Assembly: GCA_046091665.1 (NCBI GenBank)
Contig: JBJTCD010000030.1
Span: forward strand, 1 to 64,000
Length of the DNA stretch: 64,000 nt
From: CAIUPE01 sp046091665
GTDB taxonomy: Bacteria > Pseudomonadota > Alphaproteobacteria > Rhizobiales > Beijerinckiaceae
Reading direction: 5' to 3'
In this document: positions 7,713 to 15,959 of the stretch, piece after piece
How positions within the stretch are numbered: the stretch's first letter is position 1
How the letters are laid out: the number at the start of each line of letters is the position of its first letter
Position numbers and translations under genes: made by a program
The notes under the pieces: model-generated
Database searches by the model: none
What the model was told of the DNA's origin: nothing
The model's input: the letters and a program-made list of their open reading frames with translations, nothing else

Positions 7713-9425
7713 ATGACAGGCGAAAGACGCGGCAGCGTCGGACGCATGGCAAAATTTGCCCTGCGGCGGGCAGCCATCAAAGCCGTTTCCGGCCTGATCG
7801 CTCCCTTTCGATTGTTCAGCCTTTCACCCTTTCGCGGGCGGATCGAACGCATTCTGATCGCCCCGCAAGATTTAAGAACAAGTGATCCGACAGCGGCGGG
7901 TGATATCTATTCCGGCTATTTTGCTTTTGCCGGAAAAATTCTCGCGACCGAAGGACAATCTCCTTTCACAGCCATTCCCCCGTCACGCGCTTGGGCAGAA
8001 ACGCTGAATGGTTTTGGGTGGCTTCGCGATATCCGTGCCGCTGACACGGCCTTGTCACGCGCCAATGCCCGAACGCTCGTTGATGATTGGATCAAAACTC
8101 ACGGACGCCCCAACACATCGGAAGCCTGGACGAGAGCCGTGATCGCACGACGATTGATGTCGTGGATCAGTCATTCACCTGTGATTCTTGATGGCGCGGA
8201 TCGCGCTTTTTATCGCCGCTTCATGATGTCAATTCGTCGGCAAGCCGCTTATCTTTGGAAAAAATCACGAAGCATCGTTCAAGAAGCCGGACGTCTTGAA
8301 TCCGCGATTGCACTCACAGCTGTTGCGCTTTGTACCAATCTTGGACTTGGGCGAAAGCGTCGCGTTGTAAAACATTTGATCAAGCAATTGCAGAAAGAAA
8401 TCCTGTCGGATGGCGGTCACATCAGCCGTAATCCGCAAGCCTTGATTGATCTTCTCGCCGATCTTCTGCCGTTGAAACATTGTTTCCCGTCGAATGAATT
8501 TCCGCCCCCGCCAGAACTATTAAATGCGATTGATCGCATGATGCCGATGTTGCGTTTGTTCAGACATGATGACGGCACTGTGGCTTTATTTAACGGCATG
8601 AGTACGACGCCACCTGATACGATTGCGACGTTGCTCGCCTATCAAGATGCGCGAGCGGGCACCGCTGAAACCGCTGGGCCATCAGGCTATCGACGCATAC
8701 ATGGCGAAGACACAATTTTGATGATGGATGTTGGTCGCCCACCGCCTGAAGCTTTTTCGCTTACGGCTCATGCGGGTTGCCTCTCTTTTGAATTATCCGA
8801 TCGCGGTGAAAAAATAATTTCGAATTGTGGTGCACCTCCGGAAGGACGCGACACCTATCGTGCTTTGGCACGCGCCACCGCCGCACATTCGACACTTGTG
8901 ATCGATGACACATCAAGCTGTCACTTTGCTCCTCTTGATGAGGATCGCTGGCCGACGGGCGGTCCTGTGCTTGAAGGGGCACGTAAGGTTACGGCTTTAC
9001 GGGAAAGTGACGAAGCGAGCGAAAAGATCATCGCCACGCATGATGCCTATGAACGAGAATTCGGTGTCATCCATCGTCGCACTCTGACCTTGGGCCGCGA
9101 TGGCGGGTGGTTGATCGGCGAGGACGGGCTTGAACCGGCCGTAAAACGAAAATCGATCAAGAAAAAGCCGATCGCACTGCGCTTTCATCTTCATCCTGCC
9201 ATCCGGGTTGATGTCCAAGAGCCGGAGATCGTGAAGCTCCACCTGCCCTCCGGAACGATTTGGACCTTCTCTTGTGAAAAGCCGGTCTCGGTCGAGGAAA
9301 GCATCCTCTTTGCTTCGCAAGATGGCTCGCGCCGGATGACCCAGCTCGTGATCGCCGAGACGACGGATGTAGGCCGGATTAAATGGTCTCTCGTCCGCGA
9401 GGGAGGCTCAACGAATACGCGGTAA
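7713..9425 (+). CDS. Heparinase II/III family protein
   Basis: 570 residues. The N-terminal part is helical, resembling the alpha/alpha barrel of polysaccharide lyases. The C-terminal half matches the heparinase II/III-like beta-sandwich domain, with a segment beginning HAGCLSFELSD and a later NCGAPPEGRDTYRALARAT stretch. There is no clear signal peptide, though family members act on uronic-acid polysaccharides. The rsmB-heparinase-purH order recurs in related bacteria, suggesting a housekeeping envelope role rather than polysaccharide scavenging; the substrate is unknown. Confidence 0.82.
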   Translation: MTGERRGSVGRMAKFALRRAAIKAVSGLIAPFRLFSLSPFRGRIERILIAPQDLRTSDPTAAGDIYSGYFAFAGKILATEGQSPFTAIPPSRAWAETLNGFGWLRDIRAADTALSRANARTLVDDWIKTHGRPNTSEAWTRAVIARRLMSWISHSPVILDGADRAFYRRFMMSIRRQAAYLWKKSRSIVQEAGRLESAIALTAVALCTNLGLGRKRRVVKHLIKQLQKEILSDGGHISRNPQALIDLLADLLPLKHCFPSNEFPPPPELLNAIDRMMPMLRLFRHDDGTVALFNGMSTTPPDTIATLLAYQDARAGTAETAGPSGYRRIHGEDTILMMDVGRPPPEAFSLTAHAGCLSFELSDRGEKIISNCGAPPEGRDTYRALARATAAHSTLVIDDTSSCHFAPLDEDRWPTGGPVLEGARKVTALRESDEASEKIIATHDAYEREFGVIHRRTLTLGRDGGWLIGEDGLEPAVKRKSIKKKPIALRFHLHPAIRVDVQEPEIVKLHLPSGTIWTFSCEKPVSVEESILFASQDGSRRMTQLVIAETTDVGRIKWSLVREGGSTNTR

Positions 9426-9548
9426 TGCTCACCCCTCTTCGCCTAAGGACGCGGGTTACGATGGCCGCAAATTATGCTAACCCGCCTGTCTCATCGTCTG
9501 ACTTTGTCGATGAACTCCACCCTTCTCTTGCTTTGATGTTTGCTCGAC

Positions 9549-11141
9549 ATGCCAAAAAATCTGCGCCCCGTCGCCCGCGCTTTGCTCTCCGTTTCCGATA
9601 AAACGGGCCTCATTGATTTTGCGAAAGCGCTCAATACGCAGGGGATCGAACTGCTCTCGACCGGAGGAACGGCGAAAGCCATCGCCGCCGCAGACATACC
9701 GGTTCGTGACGTCTCCGAAGTCACGGGCTTTCCTGAAATGATGGATGGCCGTGTCAAAACTTTGCATCCCAAAATTCATGGCGGCTTGCTTGGTATTCGC
9801 GGCAATCCCGAACATGAAGCGGCGATGCTTGCGCATGGTATCGGCGCCATCGATCTTTTGGTCGTGAATCTCTATCCCTTCGAAGAGACGCTCGCCCGCT
9901 CAAAAGACTATGATACGTTAATCGAGAATATCGATATCGGCGGTCCGGCGATGATTAGGGGTGCTGCCAAAAATCATACCGATGTTGCGGTTGTGGTTGA
10001 TGTTGAAGATTACACACTTATCATTCACGAACTTAAAAGTAACAAAGGCGCGACAACATTAGCCACACGCAAAGCGCTAGCTGCGAAAGCCTATGCGCGT
10101 ACATCCGCTTATGATGCCGCGATTTCAAATTGGTTTGCCTCTGAACTTCATCAAGCAACACCTGAGTGGCGTGGCTTTGGTGGCAAAAAGATCGAAGTGA
10201 TGCGTTATGGTGAAAACCCGCATCAAAGCGCTGCGTTCTACAAAACAACAGAAGCCCGTTTTGGCATTGCCACTGCAAAACAATTGCAGGGCAAGCAACT
10301 TTCCTACAACAACATCAATGATACCGACGCCGCTTTCGAATGTATCGCTGAATTCGACCCGTCAACCACTGCGGCGGCCGTAATAGTGAAACATGCCAAT
10401 CCTTGCGGTGTCGCGATTGGTTCGTCACTGCTTGAAGCCTATCGTGGTGCGCTCAGATGCGATCCGGTTTCGGCTTTTGGTGGAATTGTTGCGCTCAATC
10501 GCAAACTCGATGTTGATACAGCACAAGCCATTGTCGACATTTTCACTGAAGTAATCATTGCGCCGGAAGCAGATGATGATGCGATTGCGCTCATCGCTTC
10601 AAAGAAAAATCTTCGCTTGCTTGTAACAGGCGGTGTGCCGGATCCGCGCTCGGCGGGACTTCAATTGAAAACCGTTGCCGGCGGTTTTCTTGCTCAAAGC
10701 CGCGACAATGCCGTTGTTGATGACATGACGCTCAATATTGTGACAAAGCGCGCGCCGACGGAGAAAGAATTTTCCGATATGCGCTTTGCGTTTCGTGTCG
10801 CAAAACATGTGAAATCCAATGCGATTGTCTACGCCAAAAATGGTGCAACTGTCGGGATCGGTGCCGGACAAATGAGCCGGATTGATTCGGCCCGCATCGC
10901 CGCGTGGAAAGCCGAAGACGCCGCCAAGCTCGCGCATGAGCCTGAAAGCCTCGCGAATGGGTCCGTTGTTGCGTCTGACGCCTTCTTCCCTTTTGCTGAC
11001 GGCTTGATTGCGGCAGCGAAAGCGGGCGCGACCGCCATAATTCAGCCGGGTGGTTCATTGAGAGATGACGAGGTCATTGCGGCCGCTGATGCGCATGGGT
11101 TAGCAATGGTCTTTACGGGGACCCGTCATTTCAGGCATTGA
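9549..11141 (+). CDS. purH: Bifunctional AICAR transformylase/IMP cyclohydrolase PurH
   Basis: 530-residue PurH performing the last two steps of IMP synthesis in the cytosol. The N-terminal MGS-fold IMP cyclohydrolase shows LLSTGGTAKAI, a VKTLHPKIHGGLLG block and an NLYPFEET block. The C-terminal AICAR transformylase shows the Lys-His-containing VKHANPCGVA segment and VSAFGGIVALN. ATG at 9549 is preferred over an in-frame TTG at 9540. The ccmC start lies seven bases past the stop, so the genes may be co-transcribed. No other purine gene adjoins it. Confidence 0.95.
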   Translation: MPKNLRPVARALLSVSDKTGLIDFAKALNTQGIELLSTGGTAKAIAAADIPVRDVSEVTGFPEMMDGRVKTLHPKIHGGLLGIRGNPEHEAAMLAHGIGAIDLLVVNLYPFEETLARSKDYDTLIENIDIGGPAMIRGAAKNHTDVAVVVDVEDYTLIIHELKSNKGATTLATRKALAAKAYARTSAYDAAISNWFASELHQATPEWRGFGGKKIEVMRYGENPHQSAAFYKTTEARFGIATAKQLQGKQLSYNNINDTDAAFECIAEFDPSTTAAAVIVKHANPCGVAIGSSLLEAYRGALRCDPVSAFGGIVALNRKLDVDTAQAIVDIFTEVIIAPEADDDAIALIASKKNLRLLVTGGVPDPRSAGLQLKTVAGGFLAQSRDNAVVDDMTLNIVTKRAPTEKEFSDMRFAFRVAKHVKSNAIVYAKNGATVGIGAGQMSRIDSARIAAWKAEDAAKLAHEPESLANGSVVASDAFFPFADGLIAAAKAGATAIIQPGGSLRDDEVIAAADAHGLAMVFTGTRHFRH

Positions 11142-11148
11142 TAACGGT

Positions 11149-11889
11149 ATGTCGATTTTCACTTACGCTAATCCGCAGCGCTTTCTCCGTTTTGTGCATT
11201 ATGTGCTTCTGCCGGTCCTTCTGATCGGCGGTGTATTGAGCGCTGTGGGTCTTTACGCAGCCTTTGCTCTTGCCCCCGCCGATTACCAACAAGGCGAGAC
11301 GGTACGCATCATGTATATTCATGTGCCTGCCGCCTGGCTCTCGATGGCGTGCTATGGATTGATGGCGCTTTCATCAATCGGCACTTTGGTTTGGCGTCAT
11401 CCCCTTGCGGATGTATCAGCGCGCGCGATGGCTCCGATTGGCGCCGCTTTCACGATCATTTGTCTTGTCACGGGATCGCTCTGGGGCCGCCCGATGTGGG
11501 GCACCTGGTGGGTATGGGATGCACGGCTCACTTCGGTTCTTGTGTTGTTTCTGATTTATTGCGGCATTCTCGCTCTCTGGAATGCGTTTGAAGATCCTGC
11601 ACGCGCGGGACGCGCGGCAGCGGTGATGACTCTTGTCGGCGCGATCAATCTGCCGATCATCAAATTTTCAGTTGATTGGTGGAATACGCTTCATCAACCC
11701 GCAAGCGTGTTTCGCATGGGCGGACCAACAATCGATAAATCCATGTTGTGGCCGCTGCTTCTTGTCGCGATCGGCATGACGATTGTGATGATCGGGCTCC
11801 ATCTGGCTGCGATGCGTAATGAAATTCTGGCACGGCGGTTGCGCACGATGCGTGTGATGGCCGCAAGTGGAGAGGGTCATGCTCGCTGA
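11149..11889 (+). CDS. ccmC: Heme exporter/cytochrome c maturation protein CcmC
   Basis: 246-residue integral inner-membrane protein with six predicted helices and the tryptophan-rich heme-handling WWD motif (MWGTWWVWDARLTS, about residues 118-131), flanked by periplasmic histidines. CcmC loads heme onto CcmE for covalent cytochrome c assembly. It is followed by overlapping ccmD and ccmG. The ABC subunits ccmA and ccmB are not upstream; purH is there instead. Confidence 0.94.
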   Translation: MSIFTYANPQRFLRFVHYVLLPVLLIGGVLSAVGLYAAFALAPADYQQGETVRIMYIHVPAAWLSMACYGLMALSSIGTLVWRHPLADVSARAMAPIGAAFTIICLVTGSLWGRPMWGTWWVWDARLTSVLVLFLIYCGILALWNAFEDPARAGRAAAVMTLVGAINLPIIKFSVDWWNTLHQPASVFRMGGPTIDKSMLWPLLLVAIGMTIVMIGLHLAAMRNEILARRLRTMRVMAASGEGHAR

Positions 11890-12049
11890 TCCTCATTTTG
11901 GGTTTATCTTCGCTGCCTATTTTATAGCGGCACTTATTTTCTTGGGCATTAGCCTTTGGATTTGGCTCGATCATCGACAGGTGACACGCGCGCTTGATGA
12001 GCTTGAACAAGCCGGATTACGCCGTCGCTCGGAAAGCGAAAAAGAATGA
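11879..12049 (+). CDS. ccmD: Heme exporter protein CcmD
   Basis: 56-residue protein with one N-terminal transmembrane helix (about 8-30) and a charged, helical cytoplasmic tail ending RRRSESEKE. This is the usual architecture of CcmD, which helps release holo-CcmE from CcmC. The ATG at 11879 lies inside the end of ccmC (11-base overlap) just behind GGAGAGG; an in-frame GTG at 11867 is possible but would start before that site. Identity rests on size, topology and position between ccmC and ccmG. Confidence 0.82.
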   Translation: MLADPHFGFIFAAYFIAALIFLGISLWIWLDHRQVTRALDELEQAGLRRRSESEKE

Positions 12050-12648
12050 GCGGCGAAACAACGTCATTGCCATCGAGGTGGCGCTTTATACCTATATTTG
12101 TGTTCTTAATTTTTGCTTTTATTTTGGGAATAAGACTTCTTACCAATGCTCACCCTAATTCGTGTGTTAATTCATCTGCTCTTCCTTCGACAATGGTTGG
12201 CCAAGCCGCGCCAGACTTCTCGCTACCACCTCTTGCCGGCATTCAACGTGATGACGCAGCGCTTCCGGGCTTGAGCAAAGCCGATCTCATCGGGCCTGTC
12301 ACATTGGTGAATATTTTTGCGTCTTGGTGCGCACCTTGTCGCGAAGAACATCCTAGACTTATTGAACTTGCTAAAGATCAACGTATCCGTCTTGTTGGCA
12401 TCAATTACAAAGATGAGCCTGATAATGCACGTCGCTTTCTTGGTGCGTTGGGTAATCCCTATGCGGCGATTGGCACCGATCAAGCTGGACGCGCCGCGAT
12501 TGATTGGGGCGTTTATGGCGTGCCCGAAACTTTTGTGATCAATCGCAAAGGGCAAATTGCTTATAAACATGTCGGACCGATTACCGACGAAGCGCTCAAA
12601 TGCGCTCTCGGTGAAGTGATCACAAAAGCCGTTAACGAAAAAGAATAA
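12046..12648 (+). CDS. ccmG: Cytochrome c biogenesis thioredoxin-like protein CcmG/DsbE
   Basis: 200 residues: N-terminal membrane anchor (about 14-32) and a periplasmic thioredoxin fold with the active site WCAPC (C95, C98) and the cis-proline loop YGVPETFVI. CcmG reduces apocytochrome c and CcmH so heme can be attached. Its ATG overlaps the ccmD stop by four bases. A Rhizobiales-type repeat follows immediately. Confidence 0.93.
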   Translation: MSGETTSLPSRWRFIPIFVFLIFAFILGIRLLTNAHPNSCVNSSALPSTMVGQAAPDFSLPPLAGIQRDDAALPGLSKADLIGPVTLVNIFASWCAPCREEHPRLIELAKDQRIRLVGINYKDEPDNARRFLGALGNPYAAIGTDQAGRAAIDWGVYGVPETFVINRKGQIAYKHVGPITDEALKCALGEVITKAVNEKE

Positions 12649-12651
12649 ATT

Positions 12652-12756
12652 TAGAGCGCTGTCGTTTTTGATGGAATCAAAAACGCGCGCTCTATCTTTG
12701 ATTTTTTCGCATTTTGTTTCGATTAACCGGCGTCCACTTAATCGCAAAATGCTCTA
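12652..12756. repeat. Rhizobiales-type intergenic palindromic repeat
   Basis: About 105 bases filling the gap between convergent ccmG and ispZ. It contains a strong hairpin (12653-12693) in which AGAGCG pairs with CGCTCT and GTTTTTGAT pairs with ATCAAAAAC around a three-base loop. The right end, read on the minus strand as TAGAGCATTTTGCGATTAAG, matches an intergenic repeat I recognise from many Hyphomicrobiales genomes. Its terminal TAG is the stop codon of ispZ. It may also act as a bidirectional terminator. No second copy was noticed in this window. Confidence 0.7.
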
Positions 12757-13359
12757 AGACGGCGCCTGATTATTATCCGCAGCTTCGGCCTCGTCGCTTT
12801 TAACTTCATAACGCAACATCAAAGGTGTTTGCGCCATCGCAAAAGCGATTGTGAGGAGCGTTGCACCGAAGACTTTAAATTTGATCCAATATTCAGGAAA
12901 AAATATTCGAACGATCTCGTTCAAGGCAGCAAGGACGAAGAAAAACAAACTCCAGCGCAAGCTTAGTTTTTTCCAACCCTCTTCGGTCAAGCTCATCGCC
13001 GTACCGAGCACTGCGGAAAGCAAGGGCTTACCAAAAAGAAGGCCGCCCAAAAGCACAACACCAAACAAAGTGTAGATAATGGTAGGCTTGATCCGGAAAA
13101 ATGTTTCGTCATGAAGATAGAGCGTGAGGCCGCCGAAAACGGCGACAATCACAGCGGAAACAATCGACATCATCGGCAAATGACGCGTCAGCGTAAAAGA
13201 CACGGCCATTGAGAGAAAGAGCGCTGCCATAAAGGCAGCCGTCGCAACAAAAAAATCAAAGAAACTTGTGCCCAAAAAGAAGACCGCGAGCGGACCGAGT
13301 TCAAGCGCAAGCTTGAGGCCTGGATGAAGCGTTTTGGGACCCTGCGATGCTTCACTCAT
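12754..13359 (-). CDS. ispZ: Inner-membrane septation protein IspZ/YciB
   Basis: 201-residue YciB/IspZ family protein with five to six hydrophobic helices and the conserved blocks KPTIIYTLFG, LFGKPLL and WFKFKVFG-like (here YWIKFKVFG). Family members are inner-membrane proteins affecting septation and envelope synthesis; the biochemical role is not settled. The acidic C-terminal tail EAEAADNNQAPS ends in a TAG that belongs to the adjoining repeat. It converges on ccmG, a placement near ccm genes that is common in alphaproteobacteria. Confidence 0.9.
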   Translation of the reverse strand: MSEASQGPKTLHPGLKLALELGPLAVFFLGTSFFDFFVATAAFMAALFLSMAVSFTLTRHLPMMSIVSAVIVAVFGGLTLYLHDETFFRIKPTIIYTLFGVVLLGGLLFGKPLLSAVLGTAMSLTEEGWKKLSLRWSLFFFVLAALNEIVRIFFPEYWIKFKVFGATLLTIAFAMAQTPLMLRYEVKSDEAEAADNNQAPS

Positions 13360-13489
13360 TTCGAGAATTCCTTTATCCCGTCCGCACAGATCTTGTCAGG
13401 CGGGCGTTACTCAGCCACTGTCTTGATTGATCACTCAGACAGTGTTTGTGCCCGAAAGATCAAAAAAAGAGAAGGGACTTTAAGGATCG

Positions 13490-14197
13490 ATGATGACCCA
13501 GACCTATGCGTTTCCTGCGCCTGCTCAGCCCTTTCTGCCCATCATCGGCTCAGAGTCTGTTTTCCCCGTCAGGCGGATCTTTTGTATCGGTCGAAACTAC
13601 GCGGCGCATTCGCGTGAGATGGGCGGCGACCCGACGCGCGAGCCTCCGTTCTTTTTCCAAAAAGCGGCTGATACGATTCAGATTTGTCCCCTCGGTCAAA
13701 TTGTCGACCATCCCTATCCGCCCATGACTTCGAATTATCATTTCGAAGCGGAGATGGTCGTTGCGCTTCACAAAGGCGGTCGTGACATCAAAGAAGCCAC
13801 CGCGCTTGATCATGTATTCGGCTATGCGGTCGGAGTTGATATGACACGCCGCGATCTTCAGGATGAAGCGAAATCTTTGAAACGCCCGTGGGAAATCGCA
13901 AAGAGTGCGGATTTTTCGGCGCCTATCGGACCACTCCATCCGGCGTCACAGGTCGGACATGTTCAAAGCGGCGCGATCACACTGAGTGTGAATGGCCATG
14001 TAAAACAGAATGCCAATCTTTTCGATATGATTTGGTCAGTGCCCGAGCAGATTGCCATTCTTTCAACCTATTTTGAATTGAAAGCGGGCGATCTGATTTT
14101 TTCAGGAACACCGGAAGGCGTGGGTGCGGTAATACGCGGTGATGTGATGAATGTTTCCATAGCCACGCTCGGGAACATCGAACTGCGCGTGGGTTAA
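13490..14197 (+). CDS. Fumarylacetoacetate hydrolase (FAH) family protein
   Basis: 235-residue single-domain FAH family enzyme. Seen: the RRIFCIGRNYAAH N-terminal motif, metal-ligand acidic pair in HFEAEMVVAL, VGVDMTRRDLQ and the C-terminal LIFSGTPEGVG loop. Relatives are fumarylpyruvate or acylpyruvate hydrolases and oxaloacetate decarboxylases that split C-C bonds with a divalent metal. The RNYAAH variant with RRDLQ is typical of fumarylpyruvate-hydrolase-like members, but no aromatic pathway adjoins it. ATG at 13490 follows AAGGATCG; the next codon is also ATG. Confidence 0.88.
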   Translation: MMTQTYAFPAPAQPFLPIIGSESVFPVRRIFCIGRNYAAHSREMGGDPTREPPFFFQKAADTIQICPLGQIVDHPYPPMTSNYHFEAEMVVALHKGGRDIKEATALDHVFGYAVGVDMTRRDLQDEAKSLKRPWEIAKSADFSAPIGPLHPASQVGHVQSGAITLSVNGHVKQNANLFDMIWSVPEQIAILSTYFELKAGDLIFSGTPEGVGAVIRGDVMNVSIATLGNIELRVG

Positions 14198-14200
14198 AAA

Positions 14201-14863
14201 CTATCGCCCTTGCGTGAGAACGAGTTTCAACGCGAAAGCCGACATGATTCCGGCCATGCCATAATCGAAATAGCGCGTAGCCCGCGGTGATGATTGCATG
14301 AACCCTGTTACACGCTCGGCAATCAAAACGATGAAGGCGTTGGTGGGAATCCCGATCATCAAAAACAAAATTCCGAGAAACATGAGTTTGCCGGACGCAT
14401 GAGGATCGCCTGCGTCGATGAATTGCGGAAGAAAGGTTACGAAAAACACGATGACTTTCGGGTTGGTCAAATTGATGCCCACACCTGTAAGAACCGTCGC
14501 GCGTAATGATTGTTGAGGAATGCCTTCACGATCAACAGAGAAGGCCGAGCCATGACGGAGCGCGCCATAAGCGAGCCATAAAAGATATAGCCCACCAACC
14601 ACTTTCAATATGAAAAAGGCAGTCGCACTTGCGGCCAGAAGCGCTGAAAGACCAAAAGCCGCGAGCGTCATATGTACAACCATACCAGCGGATGCGCCCA
14701 ACATGGCGGCAAAACCCATCGCACGCCCACCGGTAACGGTGCGCGATAAAAACAACATCATATCGGGGCCGGGCGTGATGGCGAGCACAAAGCTTGCGAG
14801 AGAAAAACCTAATGTTGTTCCGATTGACGGAATAAAATCAAAAGTCAGGGAATCGAAAATCAT
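14201..14863 (-). CDS. LysE/RhtB family amino-acid exporter
   Basis: 220-residue inner-membrane protein with about six helices and the family motif LAITPGPDMMLFLSRT near the N-terminus plus GINLTNPKVIVFF in the middle. LysE/RhtB proteins export amino acids or related metabolites; the substrate cannot be predicted. The open frame reaches 14923, but the ATG at 14863 is preferred because the longer version would begin upstream of an intrinsic terminator (14878-14914) and add a non-hydrophobic leader. It ends four bases from the FAH gene stop (convergent). Confidence 0.88.
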   Translation of the reverse strand: MIFDSLTFDFIPSIGTTLGFSLASFVLAITPGPDMMLFLSRTVTGGRAMGFAAMLGASAGMVVHMTLAAFGLSALLAASATAFFILKVVGGLYLLWLAYGALRHGSAFSVDREGIPQQSLRATVLTGVGINLTNPKVIVFFVTFLPQFIDAGDPHASGKLMFLGILFLMIGIPTNAFIVLIAERVTGFMQSSPRATRYFDYGMAGIMSAFALKLVLTQGR

Positions 14864-14877
14864 GACAGGACCGAATG

Positions 14878-14914
14878 AAAAAGGCGCGTGGTCTTTCTTA
14901 AAACCACGCGCGCC
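14878..14914 (-). terminator. Rho-independent terminator after the NAD-epimerase gene
   Basis: On the minus strand GGCGCG(C)GTGGT pairs with ACCACGCGCC around a short A/T-rich loop and runs straight into five Ts. It lies between the end of the epimerase gene (14951) and the lysE start (14863), so it should separate the two transcripts. Confidence 0.8.
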
Positions 14915-14950
14915 ATTCTGCAAACCCGATTCCGATGATGACTTTAAATC

Positions 14951-15877
14951 TTAGGAAAGAAATGAACGGGCTGTCTCCGCCGCGCCGATTTCAAATGGTG
15001 TCGCATCACTCCAAAATCGCTTGGCAAATTTTGACGAATCGACGTCGTAAGGGCGATCCCATTGAAAACGCATTTCAACCATTTCTTTGATAAACGGCAT
15101 GAAGAGACCGAATAAGGGTAAAAGCCACATTGGTATGTTTGTGATTTTTGTTTTTCTACCAAGCGACTGCGCGCCGATGGATAAAATCTGGCGCGGTGTT
15201 GTCATCGGTGCGCAGGGAATATGCCACGCTTGGCCAAAATCTTCATCTGGCGCATCAAGCAGTGAAATAACGCCGCTTGCGATGTCCGGCACATAAGCAA
15301 AAGCATGAGGCTGATCAGGATCAACAATCAGCATGGCACTCTTACCTTTTGCGAGATTGCCGAAAGCGGCATCGCCGAGATGCGATTGCGTGACACCGGG
15401 TCCATAAAAATCAGGCGCACGCAAAGCGGCAACTTTCACCCGGCCCGCTTTATGCGCCTCCATCCATTGCTGCGTGATTGCAGCGCGCACCGCGGGCTTC
15501 GCACCATAATCTTGCAAGGCCATATCTTCACGCAAAGGCTCATTTTGCGGGCCATACATGTAGAGATTATCGACAAAGACCACGCGCGCTTTTTCCTGCT
15601 CCGCCGCATCAAGAATATGCGCCATCGCTTTCGGCCATTGCTTACGCCATGTCTTGCGATCATAGGCAAAACCAATCGCAATCACGATTTGCGTCACGCC
15701 CCGCACGGCGTGACGCACGGAAGCGGCATCAAGCACATCGCAAACAACAAACGGAATATGAGCCGCCAAATCTTGGGGCCGGTTGCGTTGAGCGACCCGA
15801 ATTGATCTTCCCGTCAGCGCCTGCACCGTGGCTTTCCCGACCGCTCCATAACCAAGAACCAGAATCTCTTCCGACAT
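14951..15877 (-). CDS. NAD(P)-dependent epimerase/reductase, extended-SDR-like
   Basis: 308 residues. The N-terminal Rossmann fold has VLGYGAVGKA (about 7-16) as the dinucleotide loop, followed by FVVCDVLDAASV. An YMYGPQNEP segment and the FYGPGVT motif are typical of extended short-chain dehydrogenases. The canonical catalytic YxxxK is not obvious (MYGPQ region), so it may be an atypical SDR or an NmrA-like sensor. It is transcribed divergently from a LysR regulator with a candidate operator between them, suggesting it is that regulator's target. The substrate is unknown. Confidence 0.8.
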   Translation of the reverse strand: MSEEILVLGYGAVGKATVQALTGRSIRVAQRNRPQDLAAHIPFVVCDVLDAASVRHAVRGVTQIVIAIGFAYDRKTWRKQWPKAMAHILDAAEQEKARVVFVDNLYMYGPQNEPLREDMALQDYGAKPAVRAAITQQWMEAHKAGRVKVAALRAPDFYGPGVTQSHLGDAAFGNLAKGKSAMLIVDPDQPHAFAYVPDIASGVISLLDAPDEDFGQAWHIPCAPMTTPRQILSIGAQSLGRKTKITNIPMWLLPLFGLFMPFIKEMVEMRFQWDRPYDVDSSKFAKRFWSDATPFEIGAAETARSFLS

Positions 15878-15924
15878 GATTTTTCTCCATCAAGAGGTGA
15901 TTGGGAAAGAATAACGCCGCGCAT

Positions 15925-15941
15925 TGCATATCAAAAATGCA
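15925..15941. promoter_or_regulatory. Candidate LysR-type operator
   Basis: TGCAT and ATGCA arms spaced seven bases apart form a T-N11-A dyad, the core pattern of LysR-type binding sites. It lies 19 bases upstream of the lysR ATG and 48 bases upstream of the divergent epimerase ATG. Inferred from pattern and position only. Confidence 0.45.
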
Positions 15942-15959
15942 TAGTTTATATCTCTAACC

